Shown: one piece after another, positions 1 to 7,999 of the stretch
Position numbering within the stretch: position 1 is the stretch's first letter
Layout: each line of letters starts with the position of its first letter
Source: Symbiodinium natans
Lineage: Eukaryota; Sar; Dinophyceae; Suessiales; Symbiodiniaceae
Length of the DNA stretch: 23,248 bases
Direction of reading: 5' to 3'
Assembly (NCBI GenBank): GCA_905221605.1
Contig: CAJNDS010001321.1
Location: forward strand, 1-23,248
Translations under genes and position numbers: made by a program
Notes under the pieces: generated by a model
What the model saw: the letters and a program-made list of their open reading frames with translations, nothing else
The model's database searches: none
Told to the model about the DNA's origin: nothing

Positions 1-28
1 CCCCTACCCCCCCCCCACCCCCCCCCCC
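1..28. repeat. C-homopolymer tract at window edge
   Basis: Almost pure C, interrupted by one T and one A, directly at the left edge. The right edge of the window is a matching G-rich run (23204-23248). Such runs often mark contig ends where reads stop. From 29 to about 180 I see no gene, only unique sequence. Confidence 0.9.
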
Positions 29-179
29 TTCAAGCTGGCTTCAGCTCCTGTTTGGGTCCCAACGTTTCACAGAGGCTCAAGCACATCAACTTTTTTGGAT
101 TATTTGAGCTGAGAGCGCGTTTAAACCTTTCAACTATGCTCCAGCGGGGTCGGCGGCTTGAGCCGGAGGCTCTTAAATT

Positions 180-470
180 TAGGGTTTAGGGTTTAGGGCT
201 TCAACCCGCGCGCCAACGTCTAAACTCTGAGCTTCAAAAGCCCTGAAGTTCAGCTCCTCCACATGTCCCCAAAAGCCTTCGGCCCCGAATCTTCAACCCT
301 AAACCCTAAACCCTAAGCCCTCAACCCTAAACCCTAAACCCTAAACCCTAAACCCTAAACCCTAAACCCTAAACCCTAAGCCCTAAACCCTAAACCCTAA
401 ACCCCTACATGCCAAAAAAGCCCTCCTTAAATCAAGAATAATCGCTCAACCCTAAACCCTGAACTCCATC
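180..470. repeat. Telomere-like CCCTAAA cluster
   Basis: A short TTTAGGG stretch (180-200) is followed by unique sequence and then a mostly regular CCCTAAA array at about 296-402 with CCCTAAG and CCCTCAA variants, plus a few units at 446-470. The heptamer is the Arabidopsis-type telomere unit, also used by dinoflagellates. It lies inside the sequence rather than as one terminal block. Positions 471-677 hold unique sequence in which I recognise nothing. Confidence 0.9.
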
Positions 471-677
471 AATCTCCCTTAGCTCTTAAAGCCTGAAGCC
501 CTAAACGCCTTTAAACCCTAAACCTTCCTTCCGGCTGTGCTGGCCAACAGTGGGCACCTAGCCCTCAGAAGAGAGTAGGACTACAAACAAGTCAACAAGG
601 GCGAGCGAACTGTACAGGCAGGGCCCTGAAGACTATAGGAGGTGATGTGGAGCCTCGAGCCTCAAACTCGAAACCCT

Positions 678-813
678 TTAAACCCCTAACCCCTAACCCC
701 TAAACCCTAAACCCTAAACCCTAAACCCTAAACCCTAAACCCTAAACCCTAAACCCTAAACCCTAAACCCTAAACCCTAAACCCTAAACCCTAACCACCC
801 CCCCCCCCCCCCC
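678..813. repeat. CCCTAAA array ending in a C tract
   Basis: About sixteen units. The first are octamers (CCCCTAA) and the rest near-perfect CCCTAAA, and the array runs into a 16-base C homopolymer at 798-813. An array that ends in a C tract recurs at 5186-5353. Unique sequence without a clear gene follows to about 897. Confidence 0.9.
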
Positions 814-897
814 AGAGTGCAGCCCAGAAACGAGCCGCGAAAGTGGCACGTGAAAAAGATCCACCGCACGAGGCCCCATCTTAGACTTCCTGAGTGT

Positions 898-1050
898 AAA
901 GGGTTTAGGGTTTAAGATTTAGGGTTTAGGGTTTAGGGTTTAAGATTTAGGGTTTTGGGTTTGGGGTTTGAAGCTGTATGGTTAAGGTTTCAGGGTGTAG
1001 GGCTTTGGGGTTCTAGTTTTGGGTCTTGGGGTTTAGGGTCTTGGGCCCTA
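898..1050. repeat. Degenerate TTTAGGG array
   Basis: TTTAGGG units in the opposite orientation to the preceding array, with many substitutions (TTTAAGA, TTTTGGG, TTTGGGG). The divergence suggests an older array than the perfect ones nearby. Confidence 0.8.
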
Positions 1051-1051
1051 A

Positions 1052-1123
1052 ACACCTAAACACCTAGACACCTAGACACCTAAACACCTAAACACCTAAA
1101 CACCTGAACACCTGAACACCTAA
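1052..1123. repeat. Octamer tandem repeat ACACCTAA
   Basis: Nine consecutive 8-base units of ACACCTAA. Two units end in AG and two in GA, and like variants sit side by side. It looks like a local amplification of a CCCTAAA variant with one extra base. Confidence 0.85.
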
Positions 1124-1235
1124 ACCATATGACCACTAATTATCGGCTCCCGAAGCTCACATCCTGTGCATGCGGGCTCTAAGGATAAGGGCGGTCAGGG
1201 GGTTAGTCCCTAAACCCTAAACCCTAAACCCTGAG

Positions 1236-1555
1236 GGCTGGCTGGGTTTAGGGTGTAGGGTGTAGGGTGTAGGGTGTAGGGTTTAGGGTTTAGGGTTTAG
1301 GGTTTAGGGTTTAGGGTTTAGGGTTTAGGGTTTAGGGTTTAGGGTTTAGGGTTTAGGGTTCAGGGTTTGGGGTTCGGGGTTTCGGGTTCTAGGGGCTGGG
1401 GTTTAGGGTCTAGGGGTTGCCCCCCCTAGAACCCGAAACCCCGAACCCTAAACCCTAAACCCTAACCCTAAACCCTAAACCCTAAACCCTAAACCCTAAA
1501 CCCTAAACCCTAAACCCTAAACGCTAAACCCTAAACCCTAAACCCTAAACCTACT
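1236..1555. repeat. Head-to-head telomere-like inverted arrays
   Basis: A TTTAGGG array (about 1244-1368, beginning with four TGTAGGG variants) faces a CCCTAAA array (about 1446-1555) across a short centre. The centre contains a perfect 26-bp inverted repeat, 1370-1395 against 1423-1448, made of variant units (GGGTTCGGGG, TTTCGGG, TTCTAGGGG). A smaller hairpin, TCTAGGGG/CCCCTAGA, lies inside it at 1409-1430. TTTAGGG followed by CCCTAAA is the orientation expected where two chromosome ends are joined. Confidence 0.9.
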
Positions 1556-1640
1556 TAGAGGCTTCAGGAATTTGGGGGGTTCAGCCTTTGCCCAGGGGGC
1601 CCCGAAGGCAGCCAAGCGGCAGGTGGACTCGGTAGCCTGA

Positions 1641-1716
1641 GGGTTTAGGGTTTAGGGTTTAGGGTTTAGGGTTTAGGGTTTAGGGTTTAGGGTTTAGGGT
1701 TTAGGGTTTAGGGTTT
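1641..1716. repeat. TTTAGGG array
   Basis: About eleven near-perfect units. Positions 1556-1640 before it are unique sequence with no recognisable gene. Confidence 0.9.
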
Positions 1717-2580
1717 GGAGATACAGCCCCCGTAGGTTCTCCTTGGCCTAATTATCCCTAAGTAGCCTTAATTATGAGGGAAACCAGGGCGGGTAGTATA
1801 GAGGGGGGTCGTACGGGAACTCACGAGACTGTGGCGGTTAACCTATAGATTGTGTCCTGCCTTCAAGGGTGTATGGGGTCTAGGGTTTAGGGCTTAGGCT
1901 TTAGGGTTTCGGGATGCAGGATAGAGAGCAGAAAAGACAAAAAGAAAAGGAATATAAAAAAAAAAAAACAGAACACCACCCAACCCTGAATCTTCATACC
2001 CACAGGCCCTTCAAGACTTGATGCCCCCGAACGCCAAGGCCCTCGCTAAACCCTGAACCCTTAACCCCACAGCCCCTCTAGCGCCTACTATTTGGGGCTT
2101 ATTACTTGGTTTAAAGGCTTCAGGGGGGGTTAAAGGTCTTAAGGCATAGGGGCTCAAAGGGTTACATGTTTAGGGGTTTAAAAGGTTAGGGCTTGGGGCG
2201 TTTGCTGGCTTGGGGGGGCGGGGGGGGGGTTGGGGAACTGCTTTGTGGGGCCACTCCCCGCCACCCAACAGGAGCCCCAAGCAAACGCCAGGAGGCTCCC
2301 ATCATATGAAGTAGGGTATGTATTTCTGCTTTTGGTGAGTGTATGTAAGGTTCTCTTGTAAACTTGGTGAGTGTATATACTGGGTGGCCTTTTGGGGGGT
2401 ACAAGAAATATAAACCCTGCTTCATATGGTCTAGGGTGAAGGGTACGCATTGACGGAGGAGAGCGGAGAAAGAGAAGGAGTCTCTGATCGGGGGACCAAA
2501 CACCAAAGACCCGCCACATCTACAATTCGGGGTCTAGGCTCCCCAACCTGAACCCTCAACCCCGCCTAAACCCTGAACCC
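1717..2580. other. Unique interval without a recognised gene
   Basis: Largest low-repeat stretch of the left end. It holds a few TTTAGGG-like words (1876-1914), a 12-base A tract near 1957-1970, a G-rich patch at 2210-2236 and the fold-back element at 2303-2428. Open frames on the minus strand between 2178 and 2519 overlap one another, are proline/serine-rich and run through the hairpin, so I do not accept them as genes. Confidence 0.6.
2303..2428. mobile_element. Fold-back (MITE-like) element, 126 bp
   Basis: The first 25 bases (2303-2327, starting CATATGAAG) are matched in inverted orientation by 2404-2428 with three mismatches. The interior carries two direct copies of GGTGAGTGTATRTA (at 2334 and 2366). 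No clear target-site duplication is visible. It could be a small non-autonomous element or simply a hairpin-forming sequence. Confidence 0.5.
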
Positions 2581-2582
2581 CA

Positions 2583-2679
2583 GACCCTACACCCTGAATC
2601 CTAAACCCTAAACCCTAAACCCTAAACCCTAAACCCTAAACCCTAAACCCTAAACCCTAAACCCTAAACCTCCCTGAAG
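2583..2679. repeat. CCCTAAA array
   Basis: Degenerate at its left end (CCCTACA, CCTGAAT), then about eleven perfect units. Unique sequence at 2680-2770 separates it from the next, oppositely oriented array. Confidence 0.9.
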
Positions 2680-2770
2680 CTCCCCCCAAACGCGAGCCCA
2701 GCGGCAACGCGGCGCCACCACAACGCCCGAAGGCGACTCCGAGCTGAGGAAGTGCTCCACTTCGCTCTGA

Positions 2771-3075
2771 GGTTTGGGGTTTAGGGTTTAGGGTTTCGGG
2801 TTTCGGGTTTAGGGTTTAGGCTTTAGGCTTTAGGCTTTAGGCTGTAGGGCTTAGGGTTTAGGGTTTAGGGTTTAGAGTTTAGGGTTTAGGCTTTAGGGTT
2901 TAGGGTTTAGGGTTTAGGTTTTCGGGTTTAGGGTGACTCCGGGGTTTCCGCGGGGTTTAGGGTTTAGGGCTAGGGTTTAGGGCTTGGCGTTTAGGGTTTA
3001 GGGCTTGGGGTTTGAGGTTTAGGGTTTAGGGTTTAGGGTTTAGGGTTTAGGGTTTAGGGCTGGGGTTTTAGGGTC
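2771..3075. repeat. Degenerate TTTAGGG array with variant blocks
   Basis: A long TTTAGGG region in which variants come in runs: three or more GCTTTAG units at 2818-2842, TTTCGGG near 2790 and 2925, and perfect units at 3018-3058. A short unique insert sits at 2935-2955. Confidence 0.85.
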
Positions 3076-3700
3076 TAGGGCTTGGGGCTAAGGGATCAAT
3101 AGGAGATTCGGGAGGCAGGGTGTCTGTCACCCCTGTATAACTCTCCTAGTTGGGACAGTTTCAGGGTGAACAGCATAGGTTCGATCAGAAGTAGCCCCTG
3201 TTCTCAATATTCGGCATTCTTGGCTAAACCCTACTTGGAAGCCCTTTTGACTTAGTAAGTAAGTCGGGGAATTGGGATTACAATAGGGTTTCTAGGGGAT
3301 ACTAAGTAAGCTTACTAAGTCAAAAGAGCTTCCCAGAGAGCCTACGTGGAGTGGCCCCCTGATTGTAAGCCGCACTATGCGAGTCCTGAATTGGATTGCA
3401 AGTATCCGAAGCTCTGGTTGAGGGTTGAAGGTTTTAGGGTTTTAGGGCGTTTAGGGCTTTAGGGCTTTAAGGACTTTCAGGGTTGTTAGGGTTTGTGGGT
3501 TTTTTAGAGCTTCTAGGGTTGTAACTGCACAGTTGTCAGAGCAAGGGTGCGCGAACTAAAAAAAATTGGTGTTTACTTGGGCGTGTTCTGGGGCTTCGGG
3601 CTTACCAGTAAGGCTTAGGGATTAGGGTTACTGAGGCCCAGGCTCGTACTCCCTCGTCCAGGAGGTCCGTAAACCTTGGGGATTCGGCGACCTAAGCCCT
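3076..3700. other. Unique interval with a hairpin and stray repeats
   Basis: Contains the fold-back element at 3237-3333 and degenerate TTTAGGG words at 3420-3530 and 3615-3630. No convincing coding frame was found here. Confidence 0.55.
3237..3333. mobile_element. Fold-back (MITE-like) element, 97 bp
   Basis: The arms 3237-3259 (GGAAGCCCTTTTGACTTAGT...) and 3311-3333 are inverted copies with one mismatch in 23 bases. A small palindrome around an AAGCTT centre (3306-3317) overlaps the right arm. Size and form resemble the elements at 6691-6788 and 7491-7603, but the arm sequences differ. Confidence 0.55.
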
Positions 3701-3979
3701 AAACCCTAAACCCTCCAGGCCTGCGAGGGCGCTCAATGCGTAGGGCTTCTGGGGTTTTGGGAAACCTTCATCATGGAAAACGCCTGAAGTGCGCTTCACC
3801 TGATATGGTTGTCTGTACGTACAGTCAAACCTGTCTCAAAGAAGTACCCATGAACCCCACCCTACACTCTGAACCCTAAACCCTAAACCGAAAACCTTGA
3901 AACCTGACCCAAACCCCAAGCCCCAAACCCCAACCCGAAATCCCAAACCCCAAACCCCAAACCCCAAATCCCAAACCCC

Positions 3980-4072
3980 TTTTCTGGGCTTCACTTCCGC
4001 TCCAAAGAACTTGCGGCCGACGTAGTCTTCGTCGGACGACCTCGGAAGTCGTCGCGTGCTGGGGCTGACCAC
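3980..4072 (-). pseudogene. Possible exon fragment, unknown product
   Basis: The minus strand reads MVSPSTRRLPRSSDEDYVGR followed by KFFGAEVKP, a mixed-composition peptide unlike the G/L/F-rich translation of the adjoining repeats. The frame then runs into degenerate CCCTAAA-type repeats (3860-3978). It may be an internal exon whose intron is telomere-like repeat, or a stranded fragment. No family is recognised. Confidence 0.3.
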
Positions 4073-4078
4073 TGGGCT

Positions 4079-4186
4079 TAGGGTTTAGGGTTTAGGGTTT
4101 AGGGTCAAGGGTTTAGGGTTTAGGGTTTAGGGTCAAGGGTCAAGGGTTAGGGTTTAGGGTTTAGGGTTCACGGTTTAGGGTTTAGG
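4079..4186. repeat. TTTAGGG array with TCAAGGG variants
   Basis: About fifteen units, with the variant TCAAGGG appearing three times, twice in adjacent units. Degenerate CCCTAAA-like words at 3866-3978 precede it across the possible exon fragment. Positions 4187-4728 are mostly unique, with a short TTTAGGG run at 4295-4330. Confidence 0.85.
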
Positions 4187-4649
4187 GGCTCCGTTTCTTG
4201 TTTGCTTGTTTGGGCTTGGAGCCTGGAGAGGGTCGGTAAGGTCCAAATACCCTACAGTTCTGGTTTTCGGTCCAAAGAAACCAGAATCACACGGGGTTAG
4301 GGTTTAGCGTTTAGGGTTTAGGGCTTAGGGTACCTATAGAGTATTTGGCCCCGCTGGGAGAGTCTTGACTGTGGGCTTGGCTCCGCACTTTTTTAACAGG
4401 AATCTGCGGAGAGGGTTTGCGGGCTGCGGTTGGGGGCGGGAGGAATTTGGGGCTCGGGGTTTCAGGCTACGGGAGCCAAAGCCGTTTAAACCCTACCCCC
4501 CACATCGCCTCAACCCGAAAAAGTGCACTATAGCACCAAAAGAAACAACATTCGGCCCCTGGCTGTTCTCAAGTCAATCCTTAAGGCCTCCTTAGCTCTA
4601 AGATAGGGTCCCCTTTTGGGGTGTAGAGTTCTTAGGGTTAGGTGTTGTG

Positions 4650-4728
4650 GGTGCTTTGGGTTTGAGACCTGATATTGTTGGCTGCTGCAAGATGGGCGTG
4701 GATGAAGGCCTTCTGAGACTCTCCGGGC
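4650..4728 (-). pseudogene. Coding-like island, minus strand
   Basis: Between repeat arrays the minus strand reads ESQKAFIHAHLAAANNIRS, a helical, normal-looking peptide. The plus strand is also open here (DIVGCCKMGVDEGLLRL), so the strand is not settled. No start, stop or family can be assigned. It could be an exon of a gene with repeat-filled introns. Confidence 0.22.
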
Positions 4729-4784
4729 TTAGGGTTTAGGGTTTAGGGTTTAGGGTTTAGGGTTTAGGGTTTAGGGTTTAGGGT

Positions 4785-4816
<32 letters not shown>

Positions 4817-4826
4817 GGTTTAGGGT
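4729..4826. repeat. TTTAGGG array passing into a TTGAGGG block
   Basis: About eight perfect TTTAGGG units (4729-4782) change abruptly to six consecutive TTGAGGG units (4783-4820). A single variant amplified as a block fits slippage or unequal exchange. Confidence 0.9.
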
Positions 4827-4827
4827 G

Positions 4828-4932
4828 CCCAAGTCAAATCCAAACCCTCTCAGCCCGAACCGAGCCCGGAGCAGTAGCTGCTGCAGGTACTCCGTTCCGG
4901 GCCCATTGCACATCCTCGATGCCAATTTACCC
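4828..4932 (-). pseudogene. Coding-like island, minus strand
   Basis: The minus strand is open across the island and includes SRMCNGPGTEYLQQLLLRAR, a plausible globular segment. TTTAGGG arrays lie on both sides (4729-4826 and 4937-5020). Too short for any family call. Confidence 0.25.
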
Positions 4933-4936
4933 CTGT

Positions 4937-5020
4937 TTGGGGTTTAGGGTTTAGGGTTGAGGGTTGAGGGTTTAGGTTTTAGGATTTAGGGTTTAGGGTT
5001 TAGGGTTTAGGGTTTAGTGC
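4937..5020. repeat. TTTAGGG array
   Basis: Around ten units with TTGAGGG and TTTAGGA variants. Positions 5021-5185 then hold unique sequence turning into degenerate CCCTAAA words, with no gene seen. Confidence 0.85.
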
Positions 5021-5185
5021 TCCTGGGACCCAATTTGGACACCCTAAAAGCTGCCACTACAAACCTGACGCCACAAATCCTCATGCCTAACCCCGAGAAG
5101 CCTAAAAACTGAGCCCCCAGCCCAAAACCCTAGACCCTGGACCCTAAACCTGAACCCTAATAAACCCTAGACTTTCGACCCTAAA

Positions 5186-5301
5186 CCCTAAAAATAGCAC
5201 CCTACACCCTAAACCCTAAACCCTAAGCCCTAAACCCCAAGCCCTTAGCCCTAAACCCTAAACCCCAAACCCCAAACCCTAAACCCCAAACCCTAACTAG
5301 C

Positions 5302-5353
<52 letters not shown>
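5186..5353. repeat. CCCTAAA array ending in a 49-base C tract
   Basis: CCCTAAA and CCCCAAA variants (5186-5298) end in an uninterrupted run of 49 C (5305-5353), followed at once by ten A and more A-rich sequence. The layout repeats that of 678-813 on a larger scale. Confidence 0.9.
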
Positions 5354-5363
<10 letters not shown>

Positions 5364-5413
5364 GAAAAAACAAAATCTTCCAAACCCTGAAGCCGATCCC
5401 AAGAACTTCGGGT

Positions 5414-5530
5414 GGGGTTTCGGGTTTAGGGTTTAGGGTTTTAGGGTTTAGGGTTTCGGGTTAGGGTTTAGGGTTTAGGGTTTAGGGTTTAGGGTTCGGG
5501 GTTCGGGGTTAGGGGTTAGGGTTTAGGGCT
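5414..5530. repeat. TTTAGGG array
   Basis: About fifteen units with TTTCGGG and TTCGGGG variants towards its ends. The unique island 5531-5660 that follows shows no recognisable gene. Confidence 0.85.
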
Positions 5531-5660
5531 TAGAGTTGTGCAAGGGCCAGACCCGCTTCCGGCGCACAGATCAACAACCAAGCGAAGCAGCAGAGGGAAG
5601 AGATGTCTTGGGTGGGGGTGGCTGGGTGTGTGTGTTCGGAACTGGTACCCTCTTCACAGA

Positions 5661-5760
5661 ACCCTAAACGCCTAAACCCTAAACCCTAAACCCTAAACCC
5701 TAAACCCTAAACCCTAAACCCTAAGCCCTAAGCCCTAAGCCCTGAACCCCAAACCCCTAA
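5661..5760. repeat. CCCTAAA array with a CCCTAAG block
   Basis: Near-perfect CCCTAAA units followed by consecutive CCCTAAG units (5721-5742), again a variant amplified in a run. Confidence 0.9.
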
Positions 5761-5806
5761 AAGCCCAAGCGCCTGAACACCTTAAGGCCCAAAAACCCCC
5801 CGACAC

Positions 5807-5876
5807 GGTGCCGAGCTGCTTGAGATGGCTATCCAGAAGGAGGTCGCCGTCACTCAGGCCCTGATTAAGGGAAGGG
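5807..5876 (+). pseudogene. Coding-like island, plus strand
   Basis: The plus strand reads GAELLEMAIQKEVAVTQALI, an amphipathic helix-like peptide quite unlike translated repeat. It is bounded by CCCTAAA units on the left and a TTCAGGG block on the right. Probably an exon or exon remnant; no family is recognised. Confidence 0.35.
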
Positions 5877-6037
5877 TTAGGGCTCAGGGTTGGGGGTTCA
5901 GGGTTCAGGGTTTAGGGTTCAGGGTTCAGGGTTCAGGGTTCAGGGTTTAGGGCCCAGGGTTCAGGGTTCAGGGTTCAGGGTTCAGGGTTTGGGGTTTAGG
6001 GTTAGGTTTAGGGTTTAGGGTTTAGGGCTTAGGGCTA
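5877..6037. repeat. TTCAGGG variant array
   Basis: At least ten TTCAGGG units, interspersed with a few TTTAGGG, then ordinary TTTAGGG at the right end. This is the clearest case of a point variant homogenised over about 100 bp. Confidence 0.9.
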
Positions 6038-6039
6038 AG

Positions 6040-6183
6040 GTGACAGGAGCGCGCAACGCCACGGTGATGCATGAAGACATGCTTCTCACGGAAGTAGAAG
6101 CACTCGGCCTGCAACGCTTCGTCAGCTCGTTTTGCATCCAGGAGGACACGCGCAGTGACAACGGCGCAGTGCGCACGGTTTAG
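6040..6183. pseudogene. Coding-like island open on both strands
   Basis: The plus strand gives 47 codons to a TAG at 6181-6183 and includes HEDMLLTEVEALGLQRFVSS. The minus strand is open over the same bases and includes RVLLDAKRADEALQAECFYF. Both look protein-like, so only one can be a real exon, and I lean slightly to the minus strand. Telomere-like arrays abut both sides. Confidence 0.3.
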
Positions 6184-6271
6184 GGTTTAGGGTTTAGGGT
6201 TTATGGTTTAGGGTTTTGGGTTTAGGGCTTAGGGTTTAGGGTTTAGGGTTTCGGGTCCCTAGTAACAACGC

Positions 6272-6303
<32 letters not shown>
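6179..6303. repeat. TTTAGGG array followed by a TA microsatellite
   Basis: About ten TTTAGGG units (6179-6255) and, after a short spacer, a TA/TG dinucleotide run at 6271-6303. Confidence 0.85.
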
Positions 6304-6884
6304 CTTGGCTGCACTCAGGAGGGTAGCCATAAATTAAACTTTTAGCTGCCTTAATAAGAAACCCAATAAACCCAAAAAAGGTAAGGATCTAAAGTTACAG
6401 TAAAGTACCACAAAGGCATATGCTGATGGCTGGAACTGCCGCTGGCGATGTTTCACACCTTCATTGTCACAGCAGCTTTCAAGCACGAAACACACCGTAG
6501 GCGTCGTCCGGCACTGAGTCTGACAGATCATCGGAAGTTGTCCATCTGCAGCGCGTTTAGCCAAACCCTGAACCCTAAACACTAAACCCTAAGCCCTAAG
6601 CTGCAAACGCATGACCCAAAACCTGTGGATTGAAGCTGTGCGTCCTAGAATCCGAGAACTTCGGATTTAAGATTCAGGGAAACGGATTTGGGTAGTTTCC
6701 GAAATTAGGGTCCCTTTGTGGGTACCCATTATAAGGCGGAACCTGTAAAAGGGGATCCCAAAAAGGGACCCTAATTTAGAAAACTACCTATTTACAGACT
6801 GAAGATTTCGGGTTCTGGCTGGATATTGGGTTGAGGGCTATCTCGACTCCAGGCTTGTGATCCAATGTCGGCCTCACGCTGAAC
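6304..6884. other. Unique interval with a weak coding signal and a hairpin
   Basis: On the minus strand near 6480-6560 a short open stretch (SDDLSDSVPDDAYGVFRA, then a stop) looks protein-like, but it conflicts with a longer open frame in another phase that I could not support. The fold-back element at 6691-6788 lies to its right. Nothing else was recognised. Confidence 0.35.
6691..6788. mobile_element. Fold-back (MITE-like) element, 98 bp
   Basis: Arms of 32 bases, 6691-6722 (GGTAGTTTCCGAAATTAGGG...) and 6757-6788, are inverted copies with four mismatches around a 34-base loop. No certain target-site duplication is seen. It is the longest-armed hairpin in the window. Confidence 0.55.
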
Positions 6885-7130
6885 CCTAAGCCCTAACCCT
6901 AAACCCTAAACCCTAAACCCTAAACCCTAAACCCTAGACTGTGGTCTTAAAGCTTCAGGGGCTTTGAGCCCAGGGTGGGCTGAAAAGGGGCTAGGGCTTG
7001 AACTTTTTCGGTTTAGGATTTAGGGTTTAGGGTTTAGGGTTTCGGGTTTAGGGTTTAGGGTTGAGGGTTTAGGGTTTAGGGTTTAGGGTTTAAGGTTTAG
7101 GGTTTAGGGTTTAGGGTTCAGGGTGTAAGG
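6885..7130. repeat. CCCTAAA array and facing TTTAGGG array
   Basis: A short CCCTAAA array (6885-6935) and, after 80 bp of unique sequence, a TTTAGGG array (7013-7125). The pair is back-to-back, opposite to the head-to-head pair at 1236-1555. Unique, G-rich sequence without a gene follows to about 7270. Confidence 0.85.
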
Positions 7131-7271
7131 TTTGGGTTCTCTCTTGTTGGGAGAGGCGGGGGGAGGGGGGTTGGTCGTTTTGGATTTGGAGGTTTGGGTT
7201 CAGCGTGCAGGGTGCTCGGTGTTGGGCTTAAGGGCTGAGTTGTGAGGCTTTGTCGTTCCTGGTTCTTTTAA

Positions 7272-7400
7272 AATCACCCTAAACCCTCTAATCCCTAACC
7301 CCCAGAATCTAGACTGCCAGACCCCAAACCCTACACCCCGAACCCTAAACCCAACCCTAAACCCGAAACCCTAAACCCTAAACCCTAAACCCCAAACCCC
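7272..7400. repeat. Degenerate CCCTAAA array
   Basis: Irregular CCCTAAA, CCCGAAC and CCCCAAA units. Sequence to 7490 is unique with no gene seen. Confidence 0.8.
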
Positions 7401-7490
7401 ATGCCACCCGGCAACCTTAAACCCCCTGCAACCCCTCGAGCCTGAAAGCCGAAAGCCCTCATCAAGGCCTTGAAATCAATCTTCGCCCTA

Positions 7491-7603
7491 CTAGGCTGCC
7501 CAGTAACCTAGGCGTAAAAAGGGTGCCCTTTTTTGCTTAAAGGGGTTTATAAGGGAACCTAAACCCCCCAAACAGGGAATAAGGGTACTACTGGGCATCC
7601 TAG
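7491..7603. mobile_element. Fold-back element with possible GCCCTA duplication
   Basis: Inverted ends CTAGGCTGCCCAGTA (7491-7505) and its near-complement at 7589-7603 (one mismatch in 15). GCCCTA occurs just outside the left end (7485-7490) and overlapping the right end (7603-7608), which could be a 6-bp target-site duplication. GCCCTA is also a telomere-variant word, so this may be chance. Confidence 0.45.
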
Positions 7604-7734
7604 CCCTAATTGACCTCCTTGTAAGACCCCAAACCCCCAAACCTGTGAGACCCATGACTCGACCACCAGAACGTGAAACTGACAGTCTTTTGCCCCTTGC
7701 CGCCGAAGGCCTAAACCCTGAACTCTCAACTCCA

Positions 7735-7992
7735 AAGCCCGAAATCCTAAACCTTAAATTCTAAACCCTAAACCCTAAACCTTGAATTCTAAACCCTAAA
7801 CCTTAAATTCTAAACCCTAGACCCTAGCCCCCCAGCGCATCCTTCACGATGCGCCGGAAGCCCGCATTCAGGGAGTCGGCCTCGCGTGTGATCCCATCCT
7901 ATTCCCACCCTGTACGTCAAACCCTAAACCCTAAACCCCAAACCCCAAACCCTAAACCCTAACCCCTAAACCCTAAACCCTAAACCCTAAAG
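7735..7992. repeat. Telomere-like arrays with a higher-order unit
   Basis: At 7742-7815 the units CCTTAAATTCTAAACCCTAAA repeat at 21- and 28-base spacing, a higher-order repeat made of heptamer multiples. A plainer CCCTAAA array follows at 7918-7992 after a unique patch (7830-7917). Confidence 0.75.
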
Positions 7993-7999
7993 AGGTAGT

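Noticed and set aside
2178-2519. Two overlapping minus-strand open frames of about 110 codons
   Set aside because: Proline/serine-rich translations in competing phases across a hairpin element, with no recognised motif.
3836-3979. Minus-strand frame rich in GFGVWGLGFRVG
   Set aside because: This is simply degenerate telomere-like repeat read as protein; only the part from 3980 to 4072 is kept as a possible exon.
6304-6330. Possible dinoflagellate spliced-leader remnant (GTAGCCAT word)
   Set aside because: Only a few bases match and the rest of the leader is absent; no leader sequence was found on either strand.
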